This document shows positions 1 to 7,953 of a DNA stretch of 64,000 nucleotides, one piece after another (position 1 is the first letter of the stretch; every line of letters begins with the position of its first letter). Source of the DNA: Nocardia aurantia (GTDB lineage: Bacteria > Actinomycetota > Actinomycetes > Mycobacteriales > Mycobacteriaceae). Under the pieces are notes generated by a model. That model saw only the letters and a program-made list of their open reading frames with translations, searched no databases and had not been told where the DNA came from. The DNA lies in contig NZ_WEGI01000010.1 in the NCBI RefSeq assembly GCF_009604425.1, positions 372,001-436,000 of the forward strand. Direction: 5' to 3'. The position numbers were made by a program, and so were the translations under genes.

Positions 1-1
1 C

Positions 2-844
2 GTCACCGTCGCCGAGGAGTTGCACTTCGGGCGCGCCGCCGAACGGCTGCATCTGGCCCAGCCCGCGGTGAGCCGCCGGATCGCCCTGCTGGAACGGGAA
101 TTGGGCGTCCAGCTGTTCGATCGGTCACCGCGCCGGGTCCGGCTCACCGGGGCCGGGCATCGGGTACTGGGCGCGGCCCGGGACGCGCTGGCGGCCGTCG
201 AACAGGTCCGGGTGGTCGCCGCCGATTCCGCGGGCACGATGCGGATCGGCACCGCCGCCGGATTCGCCGTGCGCCTCGAGCGCGGTATCGAAGCGCTGCA
301 CCGTGATTCGAATTTCGAGGTCGCCCTCGTCGACCTGCCGATCACCGCCCGCCTGAATGCGTTGCGGCAGGGTGACATCGATATGACGCTGGCCCGGGGC
401 CCGGTCGTGGCGCCGGGGCTGCGGGTGCTGCCGGCGTGGCGGGAGGCGCTGATGGCGGTGGTGTCCCGGCGTCATCCCGCCGCCGACCGCCCGGATGTCG
501 GCGCGGACGATCTGAGCCGCAGTGCGCTGCGTATGCCGCCGCGCCGCCAGGACCCGTTCGCGCACGACGCGGTGAGCACGGCGTTGCGGGATGCGGGAAT
601 CGACACGCCGACCGGCAGACCGGCCGGGACGCCGCGGGACACGATCATCGAGATCGGCTCCGACCCGGGTAGCTGGACCGTGCTGCCGGCCGATCAGGCC
701 CGCGAGGTGACCTCGCCTCGGATCCGAGCCATCCCGCTCCGGCCACCGATGACGGTGACCGGCAACGTGATTCTGCCCCCGCACCTTCCGTCCCGGTGCT
801 TCGGCGCACACGTGGCGGCCTTCCGCGACGCACCGGGATCCTGA
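2..844 (+). CDS. LysR-family transcriptional regulator, 5' end cut by window edge
   Basis: The frame is open from the first bases of the window. The residues before the first possible start (VTVAEE, then LHFGRAAERLHLAQ) are the normal run inside a LysR winged-helix domain, so roughly the first 10 residues lie outside the window. The helix-turn-helix follows (AERLHLAQPAVSRRI and LLERELGVQLFDRS). The rest, about 200 residues, matches the size of a LysR effector-binding domain. LysR proteins usually act as inducer-responsive activators of a neighbouring gene. The next gene downstream is a DUF7064-like protein on the same strand, but the usual divergent target would lie to the left, outside this window. 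The effector is unknown. Confidence 0.9.
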   Translation, partial: VTVAEELHFGRAAERLHLAQPAVSRRIALLERELGVQLFDRSPRRVRLTGAGHRVLGAARDALAAVEQVRVVAADSAGTMRIGTAAGFAVRLERGIEALHRDSNFEVALVDLPITARLNALRQGDIDMTLARGPVVAPGLRVLPAWREALMAVVSRRHPAADRPDVGADDLSRSALRMPPRRQDPFAHDAVSTALRDAGIDTPTGRPAGTPRDTIIEIGSDPGSWTVLPADQAREVTSPRIRAIPLRPPMTVTGNVILPPHLPSRCFGAHVAAFRDAPGS

Positions 845-1043
845 GGGCCACCGCGCCCGGCGAGAACGCTGTGGATCAACCGCGCCACGGGAACCACGGT
901 CGGGCCCGGTGGTGGTGCGCGGGGGTGGATGTTCGCTACGTTGAGGGCGGTGGTCGCGGCTCGCGGCGATCGTGCGTGATCGACCGGACGGTCGGTGACA
1001 GCGGTGTTCGCGGCGCGGGCGCCGCGACCGGAAAGGGGCACCC

Positions 1044-2060
1044 GTGTCGATGTTCGCCGAGACGATCGGACCGGAGCACGAGTTCCGGCACGTGCCGGAC
1101 GACACCTCCGCCTACAACGAGAGCACCTACTACAACTTCGCCTCGGCGGAATCCGGTGTGGTGGGCTGGGTTCGGGTGGCGGTGCAGCAGAACCGTTCCG
1201 CGGCACAGACTTCCGTGCTGATCTTCCTGCCGGAGGGGCGGACGCTGGTGGCCTTCGGCCGCGAGACCGATCCGGTGCCGGACGCGTTCACGGCGGGATC
1301 GCTGACCATCGACATCGACGAACCGCATCGGCGGCAACGGATCACCTTCGCCGGGCCGATGTCGGTGTTCGACGATCCGCGCGCGCTGGCCGATCCGGGG
1401 CCCGCGCTGCGGGGTGCGCCACGGGTGCAAGTGCGGCTCGAGTTGTCGGTCACCGGCGCGGGAGTCTCGTTCGGGACCAGTGGTGACGATCCCGACCGGG
1501 TGGTCGAGAAGTCGCTGGCGCTCGGGCACTATGAGCAGTTCACCCGGCTGGAAGGGACACTGCGCGTGGATGATCGGAGCATCGCCGTGCGGGGCGGCGG
1601 GTTGCGCGACCACTCGTGGGGACCGCGGGACTGGTCCGGGCTGCGTTACCACCGGTGGATCACCGCCGTTCTCGGCGACGGGGAGGCGGTGATGGCGCTG
1701 GAGGTCGGTCGCCAGGACGGCGCGGTGGTCCGCACGGCCGCGACCACCGCCGGCGGCGTGACGGCCGAGGCGCAGCTGACCGACCTGCGCGTGACCTGGA
1801 CCCCCGACGGCTTCGGCCGGGAGGTTACCTGCGAGCTCGGGCCGCTGCACCTCACCGGGACCGCCCGCGCGCCGGAGCAGTTCGTCCCGCTGCGGCACGT
1901 CACTCCCGGCCCGGACGGCAGCCACGCGGTAACCCGGATCGGCTACTCCTCCTACGAGTTCACCACGACCGACGGCCGCCACGGCCTCGGCATCGTGGAG
2001 ATGCTGGATCAACTGGTCGACGGGATGCCGATCGGCATGGGAACGCCGGAGAGTCGTTGA
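1044..2060 (+). CDS. DUF7064/AttH-like beta-barrel protein, function unknown
   Basis: A 338-residue protein starting at a GTG with AAAGGGG just upstream. The run GGGLRDHSWGPRDWSG (about residues 180-195) is typical of the DUF7064/DUF7065 proteins of actinobacteria, which are distant relatives of AttH and carotenoid-hydratase-like lipocalin barrels. These are often found beside acyl-CoA and terpenoid or steroid catabolic genes. No signal peptide or membrane segment is seen, so it is probably cytoplasmic. It lies alone between the LysR gene and the CoA-transferase operon, with gaps of about 200 and 290 bases. A lipid-modifying or binding role is an inference from family placement only. Confidence 0.6.
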   Translation: MSMFAETIGPEHEFRHVPDDTSAYNESTYYNFASAESGVVGWVRVAVQQNRSAAQTSVLIFLPEGRTLVAFGRETDPVPDAFTAGSLTIDIDEPHRRQRITFAGPMSVFDDPRALADPGPALRGAPRVQVRLELSVTGAGVSFGTSGDDPDRVVEKSLALGHYEQFTRLEGTLRVDDRSIAVRGGGLRDHSWGPRDWSGLRYHRWITAVLGDGEAVMALEVGRQDGAVVRTAATTAGGVTAEAQLTDLRVTWTPDGFGREVTCELGPLHLTGTARAPEQFVPLRHVTPGPDGSHAVTRIGYSSYEFTTTDGRHGLGIVEMLDQLVDGMPIGMGTPESR

Positions 2061-2278
2061 CCCCGCGCCGAATCCGGTAGGCGGCGCTGTCGGCCACCGA
2101 CCTGCTCGGCGGCCGACGGCGATCCCCGGCGCGGAGCGGAGCTGCTCGACGACCGGCGGAGATCCCCGGCGCGGGACCGAGCCGGATGGCGCGGGCGACG
2201 CGGAAACGTCCGGGGTGGTGGCATCCGGCCGGTGCACCGGTGGTATCGATCGGCGTGCTGATCCACGCTTGCTTGTAC

Positions 2279-2294
2279 TCAACCATTTGGTTGA
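2279..2294. promoter_or_regulatory. Palindromic operator TCAACCATTTGGTTGA before the CoA-transferase gene
   Basis: A perfect inverted repeat (TCAACC, 4 bases, GGTTGA) sits 53 bases before the chosen start of the CoA-transferase gene. The same arms recur before the acyl-CoA dehydrogenase pair at 4769-4784, and a weaker form lies upstream of the TetR gene at 7858-7873. Size and symmetry fit a TetR-family operator. The TetR encoded at 7182-7766 is the likely binder (inference). Confidence 0.7.
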
Positions 2295-2347
2295 TAATGA
2301 CTCGGCTTGCCGTCGCGGCAGGCAATGTCGGAGCGAGGGACGTCGTG

Positions 2348-3571
2348 ATGGATGTGAGCCCGGGAGAATCGGCGCCGCGCGGGCCGCTGTCCGGCGTGCG
2401 CGTGCTCGAGTTGCAGGGTCTGGGGCCGGGACCGTTCTGCGCCATGCTGCTCAGCGATTTCGGCGCCGAGGTGGTCCGGGTCGACCGGCCCTCGAGTGTG
2501 ACGGACGCCGATCCGACGGACCCGCCGGCGGACGTGCTGTCGCGGGGCCGCCGGTCGATCGCGGTCGACCTGAAGGCGCCGTCCGGCGTGGAACTCCTTC
2601 TGCGCCTGGTCGAGCGGGCGGATGTGCTGATCGAGGGGTTCCGGCCCGGGGTGACCGAGCGCGTGGGCCTGGGGCCCGAGGTGTGTCTCGAGCGCAATCC
2701 GCGGTTGATCTACGGCCGCGTCACCGGCTGGGGGCGGGAGGGGCCGTACGCCCCGCACGCCGGCCACGACATCAACTACCTCGCGTTGTCCGGCAACCTG
2801 TGGTCGATCGGCCGCAGCGGCGAGCGGCCGGTGCCCCCGCTGACCTACGTGGGTGACTTCGGTGGCGGCGGGATGCTGCTGGCCCTGGGCATCTGCGCGG
2901 CCCTGGCGGAGCGGGCCGGATCCGGTCGCGGCCAGGTGGTGGACACCGCGATGGTCGACGGCGCCGCCCTGCTCAACGGCTTCGTGTACGGGCTGCGCGA
3001 CACCGGCGGCTGGACCGAGGAACGTGGCGCCAACCTGCTCGATTCCGGTGCGCCCTTCTACGACGTCTACGAAACATCGGACGGCCGTTGGGTTTCCGTC
3101 GGCGCGATCGAGCCGCAGTTCTACCGGAACCTGCTGACGCTGCTCGGTCTCGGCGACGAGCCGCTGGACGCGCAGAACGACCCCGAGTACTGGCCGATCC
3201 TGCGTGCCCGGCTGACCGAGATCTTCCGCACTCGCACCCGCGACGAATGGTGTGCGCTGCTCGAAGGCCGGGAGGCGTGTTTCGCCCCGGTGCTGTCGCC
3301 CTGGGAGGCGCCGCGGCATCCGCACAATCGGGCCCGCGGCACCTTCACCGAATGCCACGGCCGGACCCAGCCCGCCGCCGCCCCGCACTTCGGCCGCACC
3401 CCGGCCGGCATCGCCGGCCCCGCCCCGCATCCGGGTCAGCACACCGGCGCGGTCCTGCGGGAATGGGGTCTGAACGCCGCCGAGATCGGCGCATTGCGGG
3501 AACTCGGGTCGATCGCGGAATCGGGCACGGAATCCTCGGCCGCAGCGCCCGCAGCGAGGTCGACCCTATGA
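2348..3571 (+). CDS. CaiB/BaiF (family III) CoA-transferase
   Basis: Predicted to move CoA between an acyl-CoA and a free acid. It is 407 residues long, typical for this family. The N-terminus (GPLSGVRVLELQGLGPGPFCAMLLSD) carries the usual Rossmann-like start of CaiB proteins. Further motifs are GRRSIAVDLK and the family core ERNPRLIYGRVTGWGREGPYAPHAGHDINY (split by me for emphasis: the Asp of GHDINY is at the usual catalytic Asp position). The reading frame is open upstream to 2186, but ATG 2348 has GAGCGAGGGA at 2331-2340 and lies downstream of the palindromic operator. Its stop overlaps the start of the crotonase gene (ATGA), so the two are translationally coupled. Confidence 0.88.
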   Translation: MDVSPGESAPRGPLSGVRVLELQGLGPGPFCAMLLSDFGAEVVRVDRPSSVTDADPTDPPADVLSRGRRSIAVDLKAPSGVELLLRLVERADVLIEGFRPGVTERVGLGPEVCLERNPRLIYGRVTGWGREGPYAPHAGHDINYLALSGNLWSIGRSGERPVPPLTYVGDFGGGGMLLALGICAALAERAGSGRGQVVDTAMVDGAALLNGFVYGLRDTGGWTEERGANLLDSGAPFYDVYETSDGRWVSVGAIEPQFYRNLLTLLGLGDEPLDAQNDPEYWPILRARLTEIFRTRTRDEWCALLEGREACFAPVLSPWEAPRHPHNRARGTFTECHGRTQPAAAPHFGRTPAGIAGPAPHPGQHTGAVLREWGLNAAEIGALRELGSIAESGTESSAAAPAARSTL

Positions 3572-4767
3572 GCGCGCCGGACCCCGTCGTGCCGGGACCG
3601 CCGGTCACCGACCCGTCACGGGCCGGCGCGCCGCAGCTCCCCGGTGCTGACCCGGATCGATCGACGGCCGCCGCGCCGCAGCTGCCTGTGGGTGCTGTGC
3701 CGGATCGATCGACGGCCGCCGCGCGGCAGTCGCCGGTGGGTGGTGTGCCGGAGCGGTCGACCGCTGGCGCGTCGCAGTCGCCGGTGGGTGCTGTGCCGGA
3801 GCGGTCGACGGCCGCCGAGTCGCAGTCGCCGGTGGGTGCTGTGCCGGAGCGGTCCACGGCCGCCGCGCTGGAGACCGCACCCACCGCGCTGGAGACCGCG
3901 CCGCGCGCCCGGGAACCCGCCGCGCCGCCCGGACCGGACGTGCTCGTCGAGCGGCACGGCGCGGTGCTGCTGCTGACGCTCAACCGTCCGCAGCGTCATA
4001 ATGCTGTGGGCGGCAGCATGTTTCGCGACCTGTCGGCCGCTTTCGACGAGGCGGGCCGCGACGACGGCATCCGGGTCGTGGTGACCACCGGTACCGGCGA
4101 CGCCTTCTGTGTCGGCGCCGATGTCCGCGATTTCGCGGCCGTCGCCCATCTGCCCGCTCGTGATCTGCTGCTCAGCGATCTGATCGGCGGGGACAAGGGG
4201 CTGCCGGAGCTGTCGCCGGACGGCCGGGTGCTGGACGAGATCGGCAACGCGGGCCGCTGGGCGGCGCGGATGTGGGCGCTGGAGAAACCGACCCTCGCCG
4301 CGATCAACGGCGCGGCCGTGGGTGGTGGGCTGGCGGTCGCGCTGCTGCACGACATCCGGATCGCCGCGCGATCGGCAAGGCTGGGAACGGGTTTCGCGCC
4401 CGCGGGCCTGGCGTCGGAGCTCGGGCTCAGCTATCTGCTGCCGCGGGTGACCGGTATGTCGGTGGCCGCGGAACTGCTGTTCGGCGGCCGGCTGGTCGGC
4501 AGCGCCGAGGCCCGTGAACTGCGCTTGGTCTCGGAGACCGTGGACGACGAGCAGCTGCTCGACCGTGCGCTGGAGACCGCGGAGCGGATCGCGGCGCAGC
4601 CGTCGCGGGGCCTGCAGTGGAACAAACGGCTGCTGCGGCGCTCGATGGACAGCACGCTGGCCGAGCAGCTGCGCGCCGAATATGTCGCGCAGCTGGCGCT
4701 GTTCGACGATCCCGAGACCCGGGCGGCGCTGGTCCGGCTGACCCGCCGGGTGACCGGCGAAACTTAA
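3568..4767 (+). CDS. Enoyl-CoA hydratase/isomerase-family protein with repetitive N-terminal extension
   Basis: A 399-residue crotonase-family protein. The fold proper starts near residue 123 (DVLVERHGAVLLLTLNRPQRHNAV) and includes FCVGADVRDF and INGAAVGGGLAV, the oxyanion-hole regions. The positions of the two catalytic glutamates of classical enoyl-CoA hydratase appear to be Ala/Gly here, so the reaction may not be simple hydration. The first 120 or so residues are low-complexity and hold five tandem 16-residue repeats (residues 26-105). The frame is open upstream, but ATG 3568 overlaps the CoA-transferase stop. The repeats and start were judged by eye; a later internal start just before residue 120 cannot be excluded. 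Confidence 0.82.
   Translation: MSAPDPVVPGPPVTDPSRAGAPQLPGADPDRSTAAAPQLPVGAVPDRSTAAARQSPVGGVPERSTAGASQSPVGAVPERSTAAESQSPVGAVPERSTAAALETAPTALETAPRAREPAAPPGPDVLVERHGAVLLLTLNRPQRHNAVGGSMFRDLSAAFDEAGRDDGIRVVVTTGTGDAFCVGADVRDFAAVAHLPARDLLLSDLIGGDKGLPELSPDGRVLDEIGNAGRWAARMWALEKPTLAAINGAAVGGGLAVALLHDIRIAARSARLGTGFAPAGLASELGLSYLLPRVTGMSVAAELLFGGRLVGSAEARELRLVSETVDDEQLLDRALETAERIAAQPSRGLQWNKRLLRRSMDSTLAEQLRAEYVAQLALFDDPETRAALVRLTRRVTGET
3643..3882 (+). repeat. Five tandem 48-bp coding repeats
   Basis: Five in-frame 48-base units encode 16-residue repeats with the pattern G-A-V-P-(D/E)-R-S-T-A-A-x-x-Q-S-P-V. Copies 2 to 4 are the most alike at the DNA level; copy 1 begins GADPDRSTA and copy 5 ends with LETAP. 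The units are rich in Pro, Ser, Thr and Ala and are expected to be disordered. Confidence 0.9.
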
Positions 4768-4768
4768 A

Positions 4769-4784
4769 TCAACCGTATGGTTGA
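4769..4784. promoter_or_regulatory. Palindromic operator TCAACCGTATGGTTGA before the acyl-CoA dehydrogenase pair
   Basis: A perfect inverted repeat with the same arms as the site at 2279-2294, one base after the crotonase stop codon and 57 bases before the start at 4842. It suggests that the operons starting at 2348 and 4842 have separate promoters under the same repressor. Confidence 0.7.
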
Positions 4785-4841
4785 CTACCGCGATCGGGCC
4801 GGAATAGCCTGAGTTCCGGCCGTACCGGCGAGAGGATCTGC

Positions 4842-6011
4842 GTGAACGCCCTATTGAGCCCGGCGCAGCGGGGATTTCTCCGCGAATTGCGCGACTATCT
4901 GGACACCCTCGATGCCGGCCTGATCGAGGCGACGCGCGCGGAGAACATCGAGGATCCGATGCAGCCGCGTGAGCACGGCCGGCGGTTTCTGCGCCGGCTG
5001 GGGGCCGATGGCTGGCTGGGGGTGTCGTGGCCGCGCGAGTACGGTGGCCGTGGCCTGTCGGCGATCGAGCAGTGGTTGTTCGCCGAGGAACTCTACGATC
5101 GGCGGTTGCCCAACGGGCTGCTGACGCTCAATGCGATCGGCCCGGTGCTGATCCGCCTGGGCAGCCCCGCGCAGAAGGCGGAGTATCTCCCGCGGATCCT
5201 GGCCGGTGAACTGGAATTCGCGATCGGCTACAGCGAGCCCGACGCCGGCAGTGACCTGGCGTCGTTGCGTACCAAGGCCGTTCGCGACGGTGACGAGTAC
5301 ATCGTCAACGGCCAGAAGATCTGGACCACCGGCGCCTCGGTGGCGACGCATCTGTGGCTGGCGGTCCGCACCGGCGGCCCGGATTCCCGGCATCGCGGGG
5401 TGAGCCTGCTGATCACGCCGATGAACGTGCCGGGCATCACGATTCGGCCGATCATCACCCAGGGCGGTGAGCGCACCAACGCGGTGTTCCTCGACGACGT
5501 CCGGATCCCGGCGAGCGGTCTGGTGGGCGCGCAGGACCAGGGCTGGTCGGCGATCACGGCCGCGCTGAACTTCGAGCGGATGTTCTACCACAACGAACCA
5601 CGTTGGGAACTGCGGCAACTCACCGAGTGGGCCGCCGCCGCGGAACTGCTCGACGGCGATACCGCCGAGGCGCACGCGTTGCAGGCGACCGTCGGTGAAC
5701 TCGCCGTGGACGTGGAGCTGTGCCGGATGTTCGCGATGCGTGGTGCCCGGATGCTGGCGGCGGGCCGGGTGCCGTACGCCGAGGCGTCGATGAACAAGAT
5801 CTGGTGGGGCGAATTACGCCAGCGGATCTGCGATCTCGGCCTGGACCTGATCGGCGAGGACGGCACGATCGCCCACGGCTCCGAATTCGCGCCCGCGCAC
5901 GGGCATCTGGAGCGCGGTCTGCGGTCGTCGCCGGTGTGGCGATTCGGGGGCGGTACCAACGAGATTCAGCTGGACATCATCGCGACGCGTGGACTGGGGA
6001 TGCCGAAATGA
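4842..6011 (+). CDS. Acyl-CoA dehydrogenase, FadE type (first of an overlapping pair)
   Basis: A 389-residue FAD flavoprotein that would introduce an alpha-beta double bond into an acyl-CoA. Visible family motifs are GYSEPDAGSDLASLRT (flavin/substrate loop, about 129-143), NGQKIWTTGA, and the C-terminal WRFGGGTNEIQ. In medium-chain enzymes the base is the Glu of YEGT, which is Gly here. A Glu in NFERMF (E245) sits where isovaleryl- and long-chain-type enzymes keep their base. Start GTG 4842 has GAGAGGA upstream. The stop overlaps the start of a second, shorter-motif dehydrogenase (ATGA), the arrangement seen for heterotetrameric FadE pairs of steroid side-chain degradation. Confidence 0.9.
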   Translation: MNALLSPAQRGFLRELRDYLDTLDAGLIEATRAENIEDPMQPREHGRRFLRRLGADGWLGVSWPREYGGRGLSAIEQWLFAEELYDRRLPNGLLTLNAIGPVLIRLGSPAQKAEYLPRILAGELEFAIGYSEPDAGSDLASLRTKAVRDGDEYIVNGQKIWTTGASVATHLWLAVRTGGPDSRHRGVSLLITPMNVPGITIRPIITQGGERTNAVFLDDVRIPASGLVGAQDQGWSAITAALNFERMFYHNEPRWELRQLTEWAAAAELLDGDTAEAHALQATVGELAVDVELCRMFAMRGARMLAAGRVPYAEASMNKIWWGELRQRICDLGLDLIGEDGTIAHGSEFAPAHGHLERGLRSSPVWRFGGGTNEIQLDIIATRGLGMPK

Positions 6012-7171
6012 CCGACACCGCACTGGCCGCTGTGACGGCCGCGGACGACGATCGCGAAATTGCCCTGCTGGCCGCCACGGCCCGGGAGTTCTTCGCCGGA
6101 TTCGTCGACAACACCTACCTGAACCAGCAGGAGCAGTCCGCCACCGGCTACGACACCGAGCGCTGGCAACGGTTCGTCGACCTCGGATGGACCTCGCTGG
6201 GCCTGCCCGAACGGGTCGGCGGGGCCGGCGCCGGCATCGCGGCCGTGGCGGCGGTCGCGATCGAGTTCGGCCGCGCGGCGTTCGCCTCCCCGTGGCTCGC
6301 GACGATGCGGGCCGCCACCGTCCTGACGGCGGTCGCGCCCCCGGAACGGGCGGATCCGATCCTGACCCGGATCGCCGACGGCGTGCCGCACACGCTGGTC
6401 GCGCCCGCGGATCGCCCGGTCCGTGCCGAGGTGTCGCCGTCCGGCGCCCTGCTCCTGTCCGGCCCACCGGTCGTGGTGGAGTGGCCGGCGCAGAGCGAGA
6501 CCGTGGTCCTGCTCCTGCCGGTGACCGCGAACAGCGCTGCGGGCGAATCGGATTCGCCGTCCTGGTGCTGCGCCGCGCTTCCCCGCGACCTGATCGCCGA
6601 CCGGATCACGCCGGTGCGCAGCGTCGACAACGAACGGTCGGCCCGCTTCGATCCGGCCGGCCTGACGATCCCGCCGCGGTATCTGCTCGGAACCGAGATC
6701 ACCTCCGCCGATGCGGAATTCGCGACGGCCGCGGCGAATCTGCTGCGCGCGGCGGTGATGGTCGGCGGCTGCGAGGCGGTCCTGGAGTTCTCGGTCCGCT
6801 ACGCCGGTGAGCGGGTGCAGTTCGGACAGCCGATCGGCGGATTCCAGGCCGTGCGGCACCATCTGGCCCGCATGGCGATCGCCGCGGACGCCGCGCGGCT
6901 CGCCTACGACGAGGCGGTGGCGAGCCTCGCGGGGCCGGAGCGCGACGGAACCCTCGCGGCCCTGGCCACCTTCGTCGCGGGCCGCTCCTACGTGGAGATC
7001 GTCCTGACCGCCGCCCAGATCCACGGCGGGGTCGGTACCACGGTGGAACATGTTCTGCACCACCACTTCCGGCGGGCCAAGGCGATGCAGCTGCGTTCGG
7101 GCAGGCGCGCGAACCGGTTGCGCGAGCTGAACGACGCCCTGCGGCGGGAGTCACCCCACCGAGCGTGGTGA
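6008..7171 (+). CDS. Acyl-CoA dehydrogenase-like partner subunit
   Basis: A 387-residue protein with the acyl-CoA dehydrogenase fold. The C-terminal half has RYAGERVQFGQPIGGFQAVRHHLA and the IHGGVG motif (near residue 340), both typical of the family. The middle is poorly conserved, and I see neither a YEGT-type base nor the usual substrate loop, so it is probably the non-catalytic or FAD-contributing partner of the preceding gene. Start ATG 6008 overlaps the upstream stop by four bases. It ends 10 bases before the convergent TetR gene. Confidence 0.85.
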   Translation: MTDTALAAVTAADDDREIALLAATAREFFAGFVDNTYLNQQEQSATGYDTERWQRFVDLGWTSLGLPERVGGAGAGIAAVAAVAIEFGRAAFASPWLATMRAATVLTAVAPPERADPILTRIADGVPHTLVAPADRPVRAEVSPSGALLLSGPPVVVEWPAQSETVVLLLPVTANSAAGESDSPSWCCAALPRDLIADRITPVRSVDNERSARFDPAGLTIPPRYLLGTEITSADAEFATAAANLLRAAVMVGGCEAVLEFSVRYAGERVQFGQPIGGFQAVRHHLARMAIAADAARLAYDEAVASLAGPERDGTLAALATFVAGRSYVEIVLTAAQIHGGVGTTVEHVLHHHFRRAKAMQLRSGRRANRLRELNDALRRESPHRAW

Positions 7172-7181
7172 GGGCCCGGCA

Positions 7182-7766
7182 TCACTTCGTGACGATGCCG
7201 CCCATGATGAAATCGGTGAGCTCCCCGACCAGCGTGGCCTGCGCCTTCGCGGTCGAGGGGCGAAACCAGTTGGGCACGTAGGCCAGAATGCCGATCACGG
7301 AATACAATACGGCGTCGACGTCGAGTTCACGGAACTCGCCCGTGCGCACCCCGGCACGCAGCAACTGCTTCGTGAAGCGCTCGTACTTGTCGACCCCGCG
7401 ATGGATATCGGCGGCCTGCGCCTCGGGCAGATGCTGATCGATCCAGGGCAGTTCCTGGAAGAACACCACCAGTTCGTCGTGCCGGGTCGCGACATGATCG
7501 ACCTGCAGCGCGATCAGCTCACGCATCCGCTCCGTCGCGGTGCCCTCCTTGGGCACCCGCCCGATCAGCTTCAGCGTCGCCTCGATCTGCACGGACAGCA
7601 GTTCGAACAGGATCGCGCTCTTCGACGGGTAGTAGTGGTACAGCGTGCCCTTGTTGAGCCCGACCGCGTCGGCGATGGAATCCATTGTCGCAGCGCTGTA
7701 TCCCTGCTGGCGAATGATGCGTGCGGCTGTTGCGTATACTTCGTCGCGCCGGGACGGCCTGGGCAC
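7182..7766 (-). CDS. TetR-family repressor, likely controlling the CoA-transferase/FadE genes
   Basis: A 194-residue TetR protein. The N-terminal DNA-binding domain is clear: EVYATAARIIRQQGYSAATM, then DSIADAVGLNKGTLYHYYPSK with the recognition helix LNKGTLYHYY. The C-terminal part resembles the acyl-CoA-responsive KstR2/FadR-type TetR class in length and in its WIDQHLPEAQ region, though ligand cannot be read from sequence. It faces the acyl-CoA dehydrogenase pair. A degenerate copy of the palindrome found in front of both target operons lies about 90 bases upstream of its start, consistent with autoregulation. Confidence 0.88.
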   Translation of the reverse strand: MPRPSRRDEVYATAARIIRQQGYSAATMDSIADAVGLNKGTLYHYYPSKSAILFELLSVQIEATLKLIGRVPKEGTATERMRELIALQVDHVATRHDELVVFFQELPWIDQHLPEAQAADIHRGVDKYERFTKQLLRAGVRTGEFRELDVDAVLYSVIGILAYVPNWFRPSTAKAQATLVGELTDFIMGGIVTK

Positions 7767-7857
7767 GGGACTCCTTCCGCGGGATAAATGTTCCGATCAT
7801 CATATGACCGCGACGACCAGCCGTGGTGTCCCTCGCCGTGTTAGCTGCATCCCATTA

Positions 7858-7873
7858 TCGAACAGTTGGTTGG
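7858..7873. promoter_or_regulatory. Degenerate TetR operator upstream of the TetR gene
   Basis: On the minus strand this reads CCAACCAACTGTTCGA, matching 11 of 16 positions of TCAACCATTTGGTTGA; both are followed by TAATG. It lies 92 bases before the start of the TetR gene at 7766. It is weaker than the other two sites, so the call is tentative. Confidence 0.4.
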
Positions 7874-7922
7874 TTACGTTTCGGCTGATACGCGCCACCT
7901 CGCCGCATATCCACTCGCGCAT

Positions 7923-7936
7923 AACATCTAGATGTT
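7923..7936. promoter_or_regulatory. GntR-type operator AACATCTAGATGTT (perfect palindrome)
   Basis: A perfect 14-base palindrome in the gap between the 3' end of the GntR gene and the TetR gene. It matches three other sites at 8725, 11111 and 12375. It lies about 157 bases upstream of the TetR start, so it may tie TetR expression to the GntR regulon. Confidence 0.65.
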
Positions 7937-7953
7937 TCCGGACCCGGGACCGC

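Noticed and set aside
3643..3882. CRISPR-like spacing of repeats
   Set aside because: The 48-base units are contiguous, in frame, without unique spacers, and encode a protein repeat.
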